Shown here piece by piece: positions 9,056 through 16,395 of a stretch of 64,000 nucleotides of DNA (position 1 is its first letter; each line of letters opens with the position of its first letter). Location: the NCBI GenBank assembly GCA_021496505.1, contig CP053031.1:1302001-1366000 (forward strand). Reading direction: 5' to 3'. The notes below the pieces were generated by a model. That model was not told where the DNA came from. It did not search any database and saw nothing but the letters and a program-made list of their open reading frames with translations. Position numbers and translations under genes: made by a program. Source of the DNA: Thermoleophilia bacterium SCSIO 60948. GTDB lineage: Bacteria; Actinomycetota; Thermoleophilia; Solirubrobacterales; 70-9.

Positions 9056-9973
9056 ATGGCCTCCGAGCGGACATCTCTCGCGACCCGAGCCGACCTATCC
9101 GAAGAGGGGGTCCCCGACCGCGCCGCGCTTGACAACATCGACTCGGGCGAGCTGCGCGACCTGCTGCCCGCGATCGAGCCCGAGCGGACGATCGACGACT
9201 GGGGTCGCTCGGAGCGCGTCGAAGGATTCTTCGACAGGACGCTGTTCGAGTTCTATTACCGCTACTGGTTTCGCTGTGAGGTCGAGGGGATCGAGAACGT
9301 CCCGGCCGAGGGCGGGGCGCTGCTCGTCTCGAACCACGGCGGCGCGCTGCCGCCCGACGCCGCGATGATCGCGAAGGCGATCCGCGAGGAGCACCCGACT
9401 CCGCGACCGCTCAACATCACCGTCGAGCACTTCTTCAAGGGCTACCCCGGGCTCTCGATGCTCGTCCCGAAGATCGGCTGCGTGGCCGCGCACCCGGCGA
9501 ACGTTCAGCGTCTGCTCGCCGACGAGCAGAGTCTCGTACTCGTCTTCCCCGAGGGCCGCAAGGGGACCGAGAAGCTCTACAAGGACCGCTACAAGCTGCG
9601 CCGCTTCGGCCGCGGCGGCTTCGTCGAGGCCGCGATGCGAGCCGAGGCGAAGATCGTCCCGATCGCCGTCGTCGGAGCCGAGGAGGCGATGCCGACCTTC
9701 GCCCAGGTGAGCGTCCTGCAGAAGCTGACCGGGCTGATCTACTTCCCGATCACGCCGTCGTTCCCGTGGACCGGTCTCGCGGCCGGCCTCGGCTTCCTAC
9801 CGGCCAAGTTCAAGCTCCGCTTCCTCGAGCCGATCGACACCGTCCAGTTCGGCGGCGCCGAGGCGCGCCACGACAAGGCGCTCGTCCAGACCGTCGCGCA
9901 GGAGATCCGGGCGCGGATCCAGGAGAACCTCCACGACATGCTGGCCCGCCGGCGCTCGATCTGGTTCGGGTGA
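9056..9973 (+). CDS. PlsC-type 1-acyl-glycerol-3-phosphate acyltransferase family protein
   Basis: Membrane-associated acyltransferase of the LPLAT family, expected to move an acyl chain onto a lysophospholipid or related acceptor. After an acidic lead of about 70 residues comes the block VSNHGGALPPDAAM, where His and Asp are six residues apart instead of the textbook four, then KIGCVAAHPANV and FPEGRKG (the glycerophosphate-binding block). A hydrophobic stretch near IYFPITPSFPWTGLAAGLGF could contact the membrane. Start at ATG 9056 follows a clear -10 box. It overlaps the next gene as GTGA, so the acyltransferase and epimerase are coupled. Confidence 0.86.
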   Translation: MASERTSLATRADLSEEGVPDRAALDNIDSGELRDLLPAIEPERTIDDWGRSERVEGFFDRTLFEFYYRYWFRCEVEGIENVPAEGGALLVSNHGGALPPDAAMIAKAIREEHPTPRPLNITVEHFFKGYPGLSMLVPKIGCVAAHPANVQRLLADEQSLVLVFPEGRKGTEKLYKDRYKLRRFGRGGFVEAAMRAEAKIVPIAVVGAEEAMPTFAQVSVLQKLTGLIYFPITPSFPWTGLAAGLGFLPAKFKLRFLEPIDTVQFGGAEARHDKALVQTVAQEIRARIQENLHDMLARRRSIWFG

Positions 9974-11055
9974 GCTCGGCGATGACGCCCGCCCAGGATC
10001 GCCGCGCGCGGCGCGTCCTGATAACCGGCCTGTCGACCTACTGGGGCGGCCGGCTCGCCGAGGCGCTCGAGGCCGATGACGCGATCGAGGCGATCGTCGG
10101 CGTCGACTCGCGCGAGCCGACACGCGAGCTCAACCGAACCGAGTTCGTCCGCGTCTCGAACCAGCATGCGCTGCTCGAGCGGATCGTCCGCGCGGCGGCG
10201 ATCGACACGGTCATCGACACGCGGATGATCGTCAACTCCGCCGTGGCTCCGGCCGCCGTGCGCCACGAGAACAACGTCCTCGGGACGATGAACATCCTCG
10301 CGGCGTGCTCGGGCGCGGACTCGCCGGTCCGCAAGTTCGTCTTCAAGAGCTCCTCGCTCGCCTACGGCTCGTTCGCCGACGACCCGGCGTTCTTCACCGA
10401 GGACATGACCCGCAAGCATCCGGCCTCGACATCACTCGAGAACGACATCGACGAGGCCGAGGCGGCCGTGGAGGAGTTCGCGTCGCGAAACCCCGACGTG
10501 ACGGTGACCTGCCTGCGCTGCGCGAACGTGCTCGGACCGGACGTCGTGACGAACTTCACGCGGATGTTCGCGCTGCCGGTGATCCCGACGATCCTCGGGT
10601 TCGACCCGCGGATCGGCTTCGTCCACGAGGACGACATCGTCCACGCGCTCGAACACGCCGCCTTCTACGACCTGCCCGGATGCTTCAACGTCGTCGGCGA
10701 CGGCGTCCTCGTGATGTCGGAGGTGATCAGCCTGCTGGGCAAGCGCGCGGCACCCGTGCTGCCGCCGTTCAAGGCCGGCGCCGTGCTCGCGGCGCTGCGA
10801 GCTCTCGGCCTCGGGATGCCGCCCGAGATGGTCGAGATGATGCGCTTCGGCCGCGGGCTCGACAATCGGAGGCTCAAGGCAACGGGCTTCGAGTACGGAT
10901 ACACCTCGCGCGAGACGGTGGTCGAGTTCGGCGAGAAACTGCGCCTGAACGCGGTCATGCGGGGCATGGAGTCCTCCTACATCTACGAGCGCGAGGTCGA
11001 GGACTTCCTGCGCTGGAGCCCGCTCGTCAACCGCGAGGGCTCCTCGGGCGGCTGA
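9970..11055 (+). CDS. NAD-dependent epimerase/dehydratase (extended SDR) family protein
   Basis: About 361 residues. The N terminus RVLITGLSTYWGGRLAEAL is a nucleotide-binding loop in which the third conserved glycine region is altered (GLSTYWGG). The core keeps NVLGTMNILAAC, a KSSSLAYG segment where Tyr is placed as in the YxxxK catalytic site, and CLRCANVLGPD. The C-terminal region VGDGVLVMSEVISLLGK resembles SDR members acting on nucleotide sugars or lipid-linked substrates, but the substrate is not clear. The GTG at 9970 overlaps the acyltransferase stop; an ATG at 9982 is equally possible. The lipid-acyltransferase partner suggests an envelope lipid role. Confidence 0.83.
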   Translation: MSSAMTPAQDRRARRVLITGLSTYWGGRLAEALEADDAIEAIVGVDSREPTRELNRTEFVRVSNQHALLERIVRAAAIDTVIDTRMIVNSAVAPAAVRHENNVLGTMNILAACSGADSPVRKFVFKSSSLAYGSFADDPAFFTEDMTRKHPASTSLENDIDEAEAAVEEFASRNPDVTVTCLRCANVLGPDVVTNFTRMFALPVIPTILGFDPRIGFVHEDDIVHALEHAAFYDLPGCFNVVGDGVLVMSEVISLLGKRAAPVLPPFKAGAVLAALRALGLGMPPEMVEMMRFGRGLDNRRLKATGFEYGYTSRETVVEFGEKLRLNAVMRGMESSYIYEREVEDFLRWSPLVNREGSSGG

Positions 11056-11130
11056 GCTCGCCCGTCCCGCGGCGAAGTGGGACCGCGCTTGCAGAGCCCA
11101 CGAACGCTCAAGGTCAGCCGCAGCGTTGCT

Positions 11131-11136
11131 TAGACT
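11131..11136 (+). promoter_or_regulatory. -10 box (TAGACT) for the L,D-transpeptidase
   Basis: Exact TAGACT ends 9 bases before the ATG at 11146. Confidence 0.6.
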
Positions 11137-11145
11137 TCCCGCCTC

Positions 11146-12183
11146 ATGAAGCGCGGAGTCGCAATCAGCGTCGTGGTACTGCTGCTCGTGCTGATCGCGG
11201 GAGCGATCGGCGCCTACGCCTACGACTCGGCGCACAAGAGCGAGATCGCCGAGGGGATCACGATCGGCGGCGTCGACGTCGGCGGCATGACCGCCTCGCA
11301 GGCGGAGGAGGCCGTGCGCGAGGAGTACGTCGCGCCGCTTCGCAAGCCGATCACCGTCCAGCAGGACGGCACGAAGTACGTCCTGTCCGCGAAGAAGCTC
11401 GACGTCCAGGCCGACATCTCGGCCACCGTCCGCGAGGCTGTCTCCGCGAGCCAGGGCAGCGGCATGCCCGACCGCCTGTGGCGCTACGCCTCGGGCGGCG
11501 AGATCGACAAGCGGATCCGGCCCGAGATCACCTACTCCAAGGAGTCGCTCGACGAGTTCGTCAACACGATCGGCAAGGAGGTCTACGAGGCCCCGGTCGA
11601 CGCGTCGGTGGATCCGTCGCCGAGCTCGCTCAACACCGTCCCCGGGACGCCCGGCCAGGAGCTCGACGCCGACTCGCTGCGCCGCCAGGTCGAGTTCGCC
11701 GCCGCCGGCACGAGCGACAAGCCGATCGAGGCCAATGTCGACAAGCTTCAGCCCGAGGTGACGACGAAGCAGCTCGCGGCCGAGTACCCGACCTACATGA
11801 CCGTCGATCGCGCGACCTTCCAGCTGCGCCTCTACAAGAACCTCGAGCTCGAGAAGACCTACACCGTCGCCGTCGGCGCCGAGGGCTTCGACACGCCCGT
11901 CGGCGAGTACACGATCCAGAACATGGCCGTCGATCCGGTGTGGAGCGTGCCCGATTCGGACTGGGCCGGAAACCTCGCCGGGCAGACGATTCCCGGCGGA
12001 GCGCCTAACAACCCGCTCAAGGCCCGGTGGATGGGGATCTACGACGGCGCCGGCATCCACGGCACCGACGACACGGCCTCGCTCGGCAGCGCGGCGTCCC
12101 ATGGTTGCGTGCGTATGGCCGTACCCGACGTGATCGACCTCTACGACCGCGTCGACGTCGGGACTCCGATCTACATCGGCTGA
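11146..12183 (+). CDS. L,D-transpeptidase (YkuD domain) with peptidoglycan-binding region
   Basis: Exported cell-wall enzyme forming 3-3 crosslinks or anchoring proteins to peptidoglycan. Residues 5-26 are one hydrophobic helix, an uncleaved anchor or signal peptide. Residues 30-240 contain a beta-rich region (GITIGGVDVGGMTASQAEEAV) like the putative peptidoglycan-binding domain found before YkuD domains. The YkuD catalytic site lies near residues 305-325: IHGTDDT followed by SHGCVRM with the nucleophilic cysteine. Length 345 residues. The ATG at 11146 follows an exact TAGACT box. The xerC/D-like gene follows after 41 bases. Confidence 0.93.
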   Translation: MKRGVAISVVVLLLVLIAGAIGAYAYDSAHKSEIAEGITIGGVDVGGMTASQAEEAVREEYVAPLRKPITVQQDGTKYVLSAKKLDVQADISATVREAVSASQGSGMPDRLWRYASGGEIDKRIRPEITYSKESLDEFVNTIGKEVYEAPVDASVDPSPSSLNTVPGTPGQELDADSLRRQVEFAAAGTSDKPIEANVDKLQPEVTTKQLAAEYPTYMTVDRATFQLRLYKNLELEKTYTVAVGAEGFDTPVGEYTIQNMAVDPVWSVPDSDWAGNLAGQTIPGGAPNNPLKARWMGIYDGAGIHGTDDTASLGSAASHGCVRMAVPDVIDLYDRVDVGTPIYIG

Positions 12184-12224
12184 CCCGCGGAAGGTCGCGG
12201 CCCGCGCGTCGCGAAGGGGACGGG

Positions 12225-13148
12225 GTGGGAACCGCCGCCGACGAGGAGAGCACGATCAGCGCCGCCTGGCGTGCGGCCCTGAGCGGCTTCGAGACCGAGC
12301 TTCGCGGCCGCTCGAGCTCGGCGGCGACGATCCGCGCCTACTCCACCGACCTCGCCGAGCTCGCTAGCTGGGCCAGCGAGCGCGGGGAGGAGCCCGGCGC
12401 GCTGAGCGCACGCGACCTGCGCGGCTTCGCCGGATCGCTCTCCGACCGCAGGCTCGCTCGGGCGACCGTCGCTCGCAAGCTCGCCGCGGTACGCGCCTTC
12501 CACGACCATCTCGTTCGCCACGGGCTGGCCGAGCAGAACCCGGCCGAGCTCGTCGCGAGGCCGAAGCGCGAGCGCCATCTCCCGCGTGTGCTCGGCCGCG
12601 ACCAGGTCGCCGCGCTGCTCGATGCGATGCCCGCACGCACCTCTCTCGAGCTCCGCGACAGGGCGCTGTTCGAGCTCGCCTATTCCTCCGGCCTGCGCGC
12701 CGAGGAGCTGATCGCGCTCGATCTCTCTTCGCCCGACTTCGACGCCGAGATGCTGCGGGTCGTGGGCAAGGGTCGCAAGACCCGGATCGTCCCGTTCGGG
12801 GAGCCCGCCCGCCGCGCGCTCGGTGCCTATCTCGACCGTGGCCGCCCGGCGCTCGTCGGACCGGGCGAGGAGCAGGCGCTGTTCGTGTCGCGAAACGGTC
12901 GCCGGCTCTCGACGTCGGACGTACGCCGGCGGCTCACGAAGTGGATCCGCGAGCTGTCGATCGCGGGCCACGTCTCGCCGCACACGATGCGCCACTCCTT
13001 CGCGACCCATCTGCTCGAGGGTGGTGCGGATCTGCGCTCGATCCAGGAGTTGCTCGGCCACGCGAGCGTCTCGACGACCCAGGTCTATACGCGTGTCGAT
13101 CCGAGCCGGCTTCGCAGCCAGTACTCGACGGCGCATCCACGAGCATGA
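12225..13148 (+). CDS. tyrosine recombinase of the XerC/XerD type
   Basis: Site-specific recombinase expected to resolve chromosome dimers at a dif site. The N-terminal SAM-like DNA-binding domain (about residues 8-95) includes TIRAYSTDLAEL and HLVRHGLAEQNPAE. In the catalytic domain I see the Arg in SSGLRAEELIAL, HTMRHSFATHLLEGGADL with the H-x-x-R pair, LGHASVSTTQVYTRV with the His and the tyrosine nucleophile. 307 residues, normal length. The GTG at 12225 has AGGGGA about six bases upstream. No tRNA or repeat flanks the gene, so a chromosomal Xer role is more likely than a phage integrase. Whether it is XerC or XerD cannot be decided here. Confidence 0.9.
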   Translation: MGTAADEESTISAAWRAALSGFETELRGRSSSAATIRAYSTDLAELASWASERGEEPGALSARDLRGFAGSLSDRRLARATVARKLAAVRAFHDHLVRHGLAEQNPAELVARPKRERHLPRVLGRDQVAALLDAMPARTSLELRDRALFELAYSSGLRAEELIALDLSSPDFDAEMLRVVGKGRKTRIVPFGEPARRALGAYLDRGRPALVGPGEEQALFVSRNGRRLSTSDVRRRLTKWIRELSIAGHVSPHTMRHSFATHLLEGGADLRSIQELLGHASVSTTQVYTRVDPSRLRSQYSTAHPRA

Positions 13149-13210
13149 GAGCCCGCCTGATAAAACGCTTGCGACAGGCCGTCAACCCGGTCCCCAACCC
13201 CGTCCCTCGG

Positions 13211-13216
13211 GTAGGT
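13211..13216 (+). promoter_or_regulatory. possible -10 box (TAGGTT) for the FliA/WhiG-type sigma gene
   Basis: TAGGTT lies 29 bases before the ATG at 13246 in the interval after the recombinase gene. I see no convincing -35. Confidence 0.35.
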
Positions 13217-13245
13217 TGGGCACACCCGAGCACGCAGCGGTAGGT

Positions 13246-14019
13246 ATGGAGACCAACGTCAAGGCCGTAGAGCTCCGCGAGCTCTGGCGGCGCTACAAGC
13301 AGGACGGTGACGAGCTGGCGCGAGAGCGCCTGGTCGTCGCGTACTCGCCGCTGGTCAAGTTCATCGCCGGTCGCATGTCATCCGGGCTCCCGGCCCACGT
13401 CGAGGAGTCGGACCTGATCTCCTACGGCCTGCTCGGTCTGATCGGCGCGATCGAGCGCTTCGACCTCGACCGCGAGATCAAGTTCGAGACCTTCGCCGCG
13501 GCCCGGATCAAGGGCGCGATCATCGACGAGCTGCGCTCGCTCGACTGGGTTCCGCGTTCGGTCCGCTCGCGGGCGCGCGAGGTCGAGCGCGCCCACACGG
13601 AGCTCGAGGCGCGGCTGCAGCGCGCCCCGACCGACGAGGAGATGGCGGCGCGGCTCGAGGTCTCGGTCGAGGACTTCCACGGCACGCTGCTCGAGATCGC
13701 GAACTCCTCGGTGCTGGCGCTCGACGACCTCTGGACCTTCGCCGATCCCGAGGGCGGGAGCCAGATCTCGATCCTCGACACGATCCAGGACCCGGGCGCG
13801 ATCGATCCCGAGGCCGAGGCCCAGTCGGCCGAGCTCAAGGACCGCCTCGCCGACGCGATCGAGTCGCTCCCCGAGCGCGAGCGCCTCGTGATCGCGCTCT
13901 ACTACTACGAGAACCTGACGCTGCGGGAGATCGGCGAGATCCTCGGGGTCACCGAGTCGCGGGTCTCGCAGCTCCACACGAAGGCAGTGCTCGCGCTGCG
14001 TTCGCGGTTCACCCTCTAG
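13246..14019 (+). CDS. RNA polymerase sigma factor, FliA/WhiG type
   Basis: Sigma-70 group 3 factor of 257 residues. Region 2 holds LVVAYSPLVKFIAGRMSSGLPAHVEESDLISYGLLGLIGAIERFD and the DNA-contact segment KFETFAAARIKGAIIDELRSLDWVPRSVR, a classic FliA/WhiG signature. Region 3 (RAPTDEEMAARL) and region 4 (LPERERLVIALYYYENLTLREIGEILGVTESRVSQLHTKA) are complete. The ATG at 13246 lies 29 bases after a TAGGTT box at 13211-13216. No flagellar gene is in the window, so the target regulon (motility, differentiation or other) cannot be told. It is followed after 75 bases by a zinc-ribbon gene. Confidence 0.93.
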   Translation: METNVKAVELRELWRRYKQDGDELARERLVVAYSPLVKFIAGRMSSGLPAHVEESDLISYGLLGLIGAIERFDLDREIKFETFAAARIKGAIIDELRSLDWVPRSVRSRAREVERAHTELEARLQRAPTDEEMAARLEVSVEDFHGTLLEIANSSVLALDDLWTFADPEGGSQISILDTIQDPGAIDPEAEAQSAELKDRLADAIESLPERERLVIALYYYENLTLREIGEILGVTESRVSQLHTKAVLALRSRFTL

Positions 14020-14081
14020 CGCTCGCTGGCAGCGCGGTTGCCGACCGCGACGGTCCCTGCGGAGAGTCCGCCGCCCGTTGC

Positions 14082-14087
14082 TACCTT
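14082..14087 (+). promoter_or_regulatory. -10 box (TACCTT) for the zinc-ribbon gene
   Basis: TACCTT ends 7 bases before the GTG at 14095. The same hexamer precedes the lysyl oxidase gene on the other strand. Confidence 0.45.
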
Positions 14088-14094
14088 GCGGCGA

Positions 14095-15246
14095 GTGAGC
14101 GATGAGTCGGGCAATTTCATCGAGTGCGCCGTCTGCGGGCGCAACATCCTCCGCGGAGAGCGCGTCAGCGAGTACGTGACCCCCGAACGCGAGCGCGTCC
14201 CGGTCTGCGCCCTGTGCAAGACCCGCGCCGAGCAGATGGGGTGGACCCCGGCAAGCCTGGCCGGCCCGTTGACGAGCGCCGAGCCCCAGAGGCGTCGCGG
14301 CCTCGACCTGCGCGCTCGCTTCGGTGGTCGTCTCGCGCGCCGCGGTGGCGGGAAGACCGCCGACGAGCTCGCACGGGAGATCGGGATCCCCGACCGCCCC
14401 GACCCCGACCCCGATCCCGATGCCGGCTTCGACGACCTCGACGATCCCGATCCCTCCCGCGAAGAGGACCGACCGCGCGGCTTCGACCTCGACGACGATG
14501 AGACCCGTTTCCCCGAGCCCGTGACGGCGGCCGGCCAGGGCCGCGGCGCTCGTTCGAGCGAGCCCGGCGCAGCGTTCGAGGTCGAGGCGAGCGAGCCCGG
14601 GCCGGTCGACGACGAGCCCGCCTCGGCGACGGCTGAGCACGGGATGGCGGAGCCGGACAGGTTCTGGGACGAGCGTGCGAAGCCGGCCGCCGAGCAGCCG
14701 GCCGAGCTTCGCGCCGAGGAGGAGGATCAGGGCGACGAGCAGGACGAGGAATCGGCACGCCCGCCGGCCCGCGAGCCGCGCCCGCCGCAGTCGCGGAGGC
14801 GCTCCTCGCGCACGAGCCGTCGCGCGGCCTCGTCGGAGGCCGCCGGTGGACCCGCGCCCGGACCGTCGACGCCGTCGGCCGAGCCGCCCCGCCGGGAGCC
14901 GCGGACCCCCGCGAGGCTGATGCGCACGGCGGCCGAGAACTTCAACGCCAGCGAGGAGTCGCGCAAGGTCGGTGGCCTGATGCGCTCGCTCGGCGAGCCC
15001 AGCGTGTCGCTGCGCCCTCCCGCCCGCGAGGATCTGCCGGCGCTCATAACGGTCGCCTGGGAGCTCTCCTGGTATCAGTGGGAAGTCGGCGTCGAACCGG
15101 ACGACCGCTCGGTGCGCGAGATCGCGAAGGGCAACGAGTTGAGCGAGCTCGACGATGCCGCGCGGCGCTGGAACGCCCGTGCCGACGAGGACGGGATGAT
15201 CCGGCTGCGACGTGCCGAGTCGACCGAGGGCGGTCGCCCGGAGTGA
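14095..15246 (+). CDS. unknown protein with N-terminal zinc ribbon and long disordered linker
   Basis: 383 residues. Residues 9-45 have two CxxC pairs (CAVCG and CALCK), a zinc ribbon. Residues 65-280 are rich in Asp, Glu, Pro, Arg and Ala, including a DPDPDPDP stretch, and look disordered. The C-terminal 95 residues are ordered: SRKVGGLMRSLGEPSVSLRPP, ALITVAWELSWYQWEVGVEPDD and a short helical end. I do not recognise the family. The start GTG follows a TACCTT box, and other GTG or ATG codons nearby do not place the zinc ribbon correctly. It overlaps rnhA as GTGA. A nucleic-acid or transcription role is a guess from the ribbon and neighbours. Confidence 0.8.
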   Translation: MSDESGNFIECAVCGRNILRGERVSEYVTPERERVPVCALCKTRAEQMGWTPASLAGPLTSAEPQRRRGLDLRARFGGRLARRGGGKTADELAREIGIPDRPDPDPDPDAGFDDLDDPDPSREEDRPRGFDLDDDETRFPEPVTAAGQGRGARSSEPGAAFEVEASEPGPVDDEPASATAEHGMAEPDRFWDERAKPAAEQPAELRAEEEDQGDEQDEESARPPAREPRPPQSRRRSSRTSRRAASSEAAGGPAPGPSTPSAEPPRREPRTPARLMRTAAENFNASEESRKVGGLMRSLGEPSVSLRPPAREDLPALITVAWELSWYQWEVGVEPDDRSVREIAKGNELSELDDAARRWNARADEDGMIRLRRAESTEGGRPE

Positions 15247-15641
15247 AGGTCGTCGTCAACGTCGACGGAGGCGCGCGGGGCAACCCCGGGCCGGCGGCGA
15301 TCGGCGCAGTTGCCTCCGAGCCCGGCGGCGGCGTTCTCGCTGAGCGCGGCGAGCGGATCGGCCGGGCGACCAACAACGTCGCCGAGTACAAGGCGGTACT
15401 ACTCGGCGCCCGCCTCGCGACGGAGCTCGGTGCGACGGAGATCGAGGTCGTCGGCGATTCGGAGCTGATCGTGCGCCAGATCGAGGGCCGCTACAAGGTC
15501 AAGGACGCCGGCCTTAAGCCGCTCCACGCGGAGGCGAGGCAGGCGTTGTCGCAGTTCGAGCGCTGGTCGATCCGCCACGTAAAGCGAGCCCAGAACGCCG
15601 AGGCGGACCGGCTCGTCAACGAGACGCTCGACGCGGGCTGA
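15243..15641 (+). CDS. rnhA: ribonuclease HI family protein
   Basis: RNase H-fold protein of 132 residues that would cleave RNA in RNA-DNA hybrids. Catalytic acidic residues appear in order: Asp in NVDGGARGNPGPAA, Glu in NNVAEYKAVLLGA, Asp in VVGDSELIVRQI, and the final Asp in NAEADRLVN. The short form without a substrate-binding basic protrusion matches the actinobacterial and archaeal RNase HI-like group. GTG at 15243 overlaps the zinc-ribbon stop, so both are likely made from one message. A type 2 enzyme (rnhB) is about 14 kb upstream, so both RNase H classes are in this window. Confidence 0.9.
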   Translation: MKVVVNVDGGARGNPGPAAIGAVASEPGGGVLAERGERIGRATNNVAEYKAVLLGARLATELGATEIEVVGDSELIVRQIEGRYKVKDAGLKPLHAEARQALSQFERWSIRHVKRAQNAEADRLVNETLDAG

Positions 15642-15656
15642 GCCGGCGCGGAGGGA

Positions 15657-16292
15657 CTAGGCGCGGGAGAGCAGCTCCGCGAGCTCGGCGGGGTGGCTCA
15701 GGTAGCCGCAGTGCCCGCCAGGCGTCGGCTCGATCTCCATGCCGAGGCGATCGCGGGCGATCCGCGCCTGCTGGTCGAGCGGGAAGAAGCGGTCGTCCGC
15801 GAACGCGATCGCCCGCGTCGGGACGTCGGGCAGGTCATGCGGAAACGGGTCGTCCATCGGGGTTCCAGACTGGTCGCGCGAGCGCCGCATCGCCTCGTCG
15901 GTGAGCGCGGCGGGGACGCCGTTGAAGAAGCTGCGCAGCTCGTCGTCTGACTCGTCGGCGACATGGTGGCCGGTGTTCGACCACCACTCGTTCGCAGGCT
16001 CGCCGGGTGCCGGGATCATCGCCGACACGTAGACGATGCCCGACAGCTCGACCCGCGCGGCGAGTCGCGGAGCAGTGAACCCACCGAGCGAGTGACCGAC
16101 CGCGACGATGTCGGTTCGCCCGGCGACGGCTCCGGCGAGCTGGTCGGCGTAGTCGTCGAAGGTCGCGGCGTCGTTCTCGCTCGGGAGGTCGATGGCGACC
16201 ATCTCGTGGCCGAGGCGCTCGAGCTCCGGCCCCACCAGGTGCCACTCCCAGGCGCTCCCGCCGGCGCCGTGGGCGATCGCGAAGCAGCTCAT
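15657..16292 (-). CDS. alpha/beta-fold hydrolase (esterase EstC/salicylate-esterase-like)
   Basis: 211 residues with an early oxyanion segment FAIAHGAGGSAWEWH, nucleophile elbow VGHSLGGFTAPRLAARV (Ser in GHSLGG), YVSAMIPAPGEP and a C-terminal PGGHCGYLSHP carrying the catalytic His. The compact size and the SAMIPAPGE segment fit the small esterases related to plant methylesterases and hydroxynitrile lyases. The substrate is unknown. The ATG at 16292 lies 6 bases after a CACAAT box read on the minus strand. It ends 16 bases from the convergent rnhA stop. Confidence 0.85.
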   Translation of the reverse strand: MSCFAIAHGAGGSAWEWHLVGPELERLGHEMVAIDLPSENDAATFDDYADQLAGAVAGRTDIVAVGHSLGGFTAPRLAARVELSGIVYVSAMIPAPGEPANEWWSNTGHHVADESDDELRSFFNGVPAALTDEAMRRSRDQSGTPMDDPFPHDLPDVPTRAIAFADDRFFPLDQQARIARDRLGMEIEPTPGGHCGYLSHPAELAELLSRA

Positions 16293-16298
16293 CCAGGC

Positions 16299-16304
16299 AT
16301 TGTG
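16299..16304 (-). promoter_or_regulatory. -10-like box (CACAAT) for the small esterase gene
   Basis: CACAAT on the minus strand ends 6 bases before the ATG at 16292. Confidence 0.35.
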
Positions 16305-16319
16305 ACCCGCACGCACGAC

Positions 16320-16348
16320 GGAGGGCCCGGCACGGTGTCGGGCCCTCC
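16320..16348 (-). terminator. strong hairpin downstream of the subtilase gene
   Basis: A 14-base arm (GGAGGGCCCGGCAC) faces a matching arm with one G-U pair and an inner loop of one to a few bases. It lies 48 bases beyond the minus-strand subtilase stop and before the next minus-strand promoter, so it is placed as a terminator. There is no T tract, as often in GC-rich genomes. Confidence 0.65.
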
Positions 16349-16395
16349 GGTTCGCATTCGTCGTCCCGCGTCGCGCCGTGGCGCGGCTCGTGACC

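Noticed and set aside
12225-13148. Xer-type recombinase as integrase of a mobile element
   Set aside because: No tRNA, attachment repeats, phage or plasmid genes flank it, and its length and motifs fit a chromosomal XerC/D.
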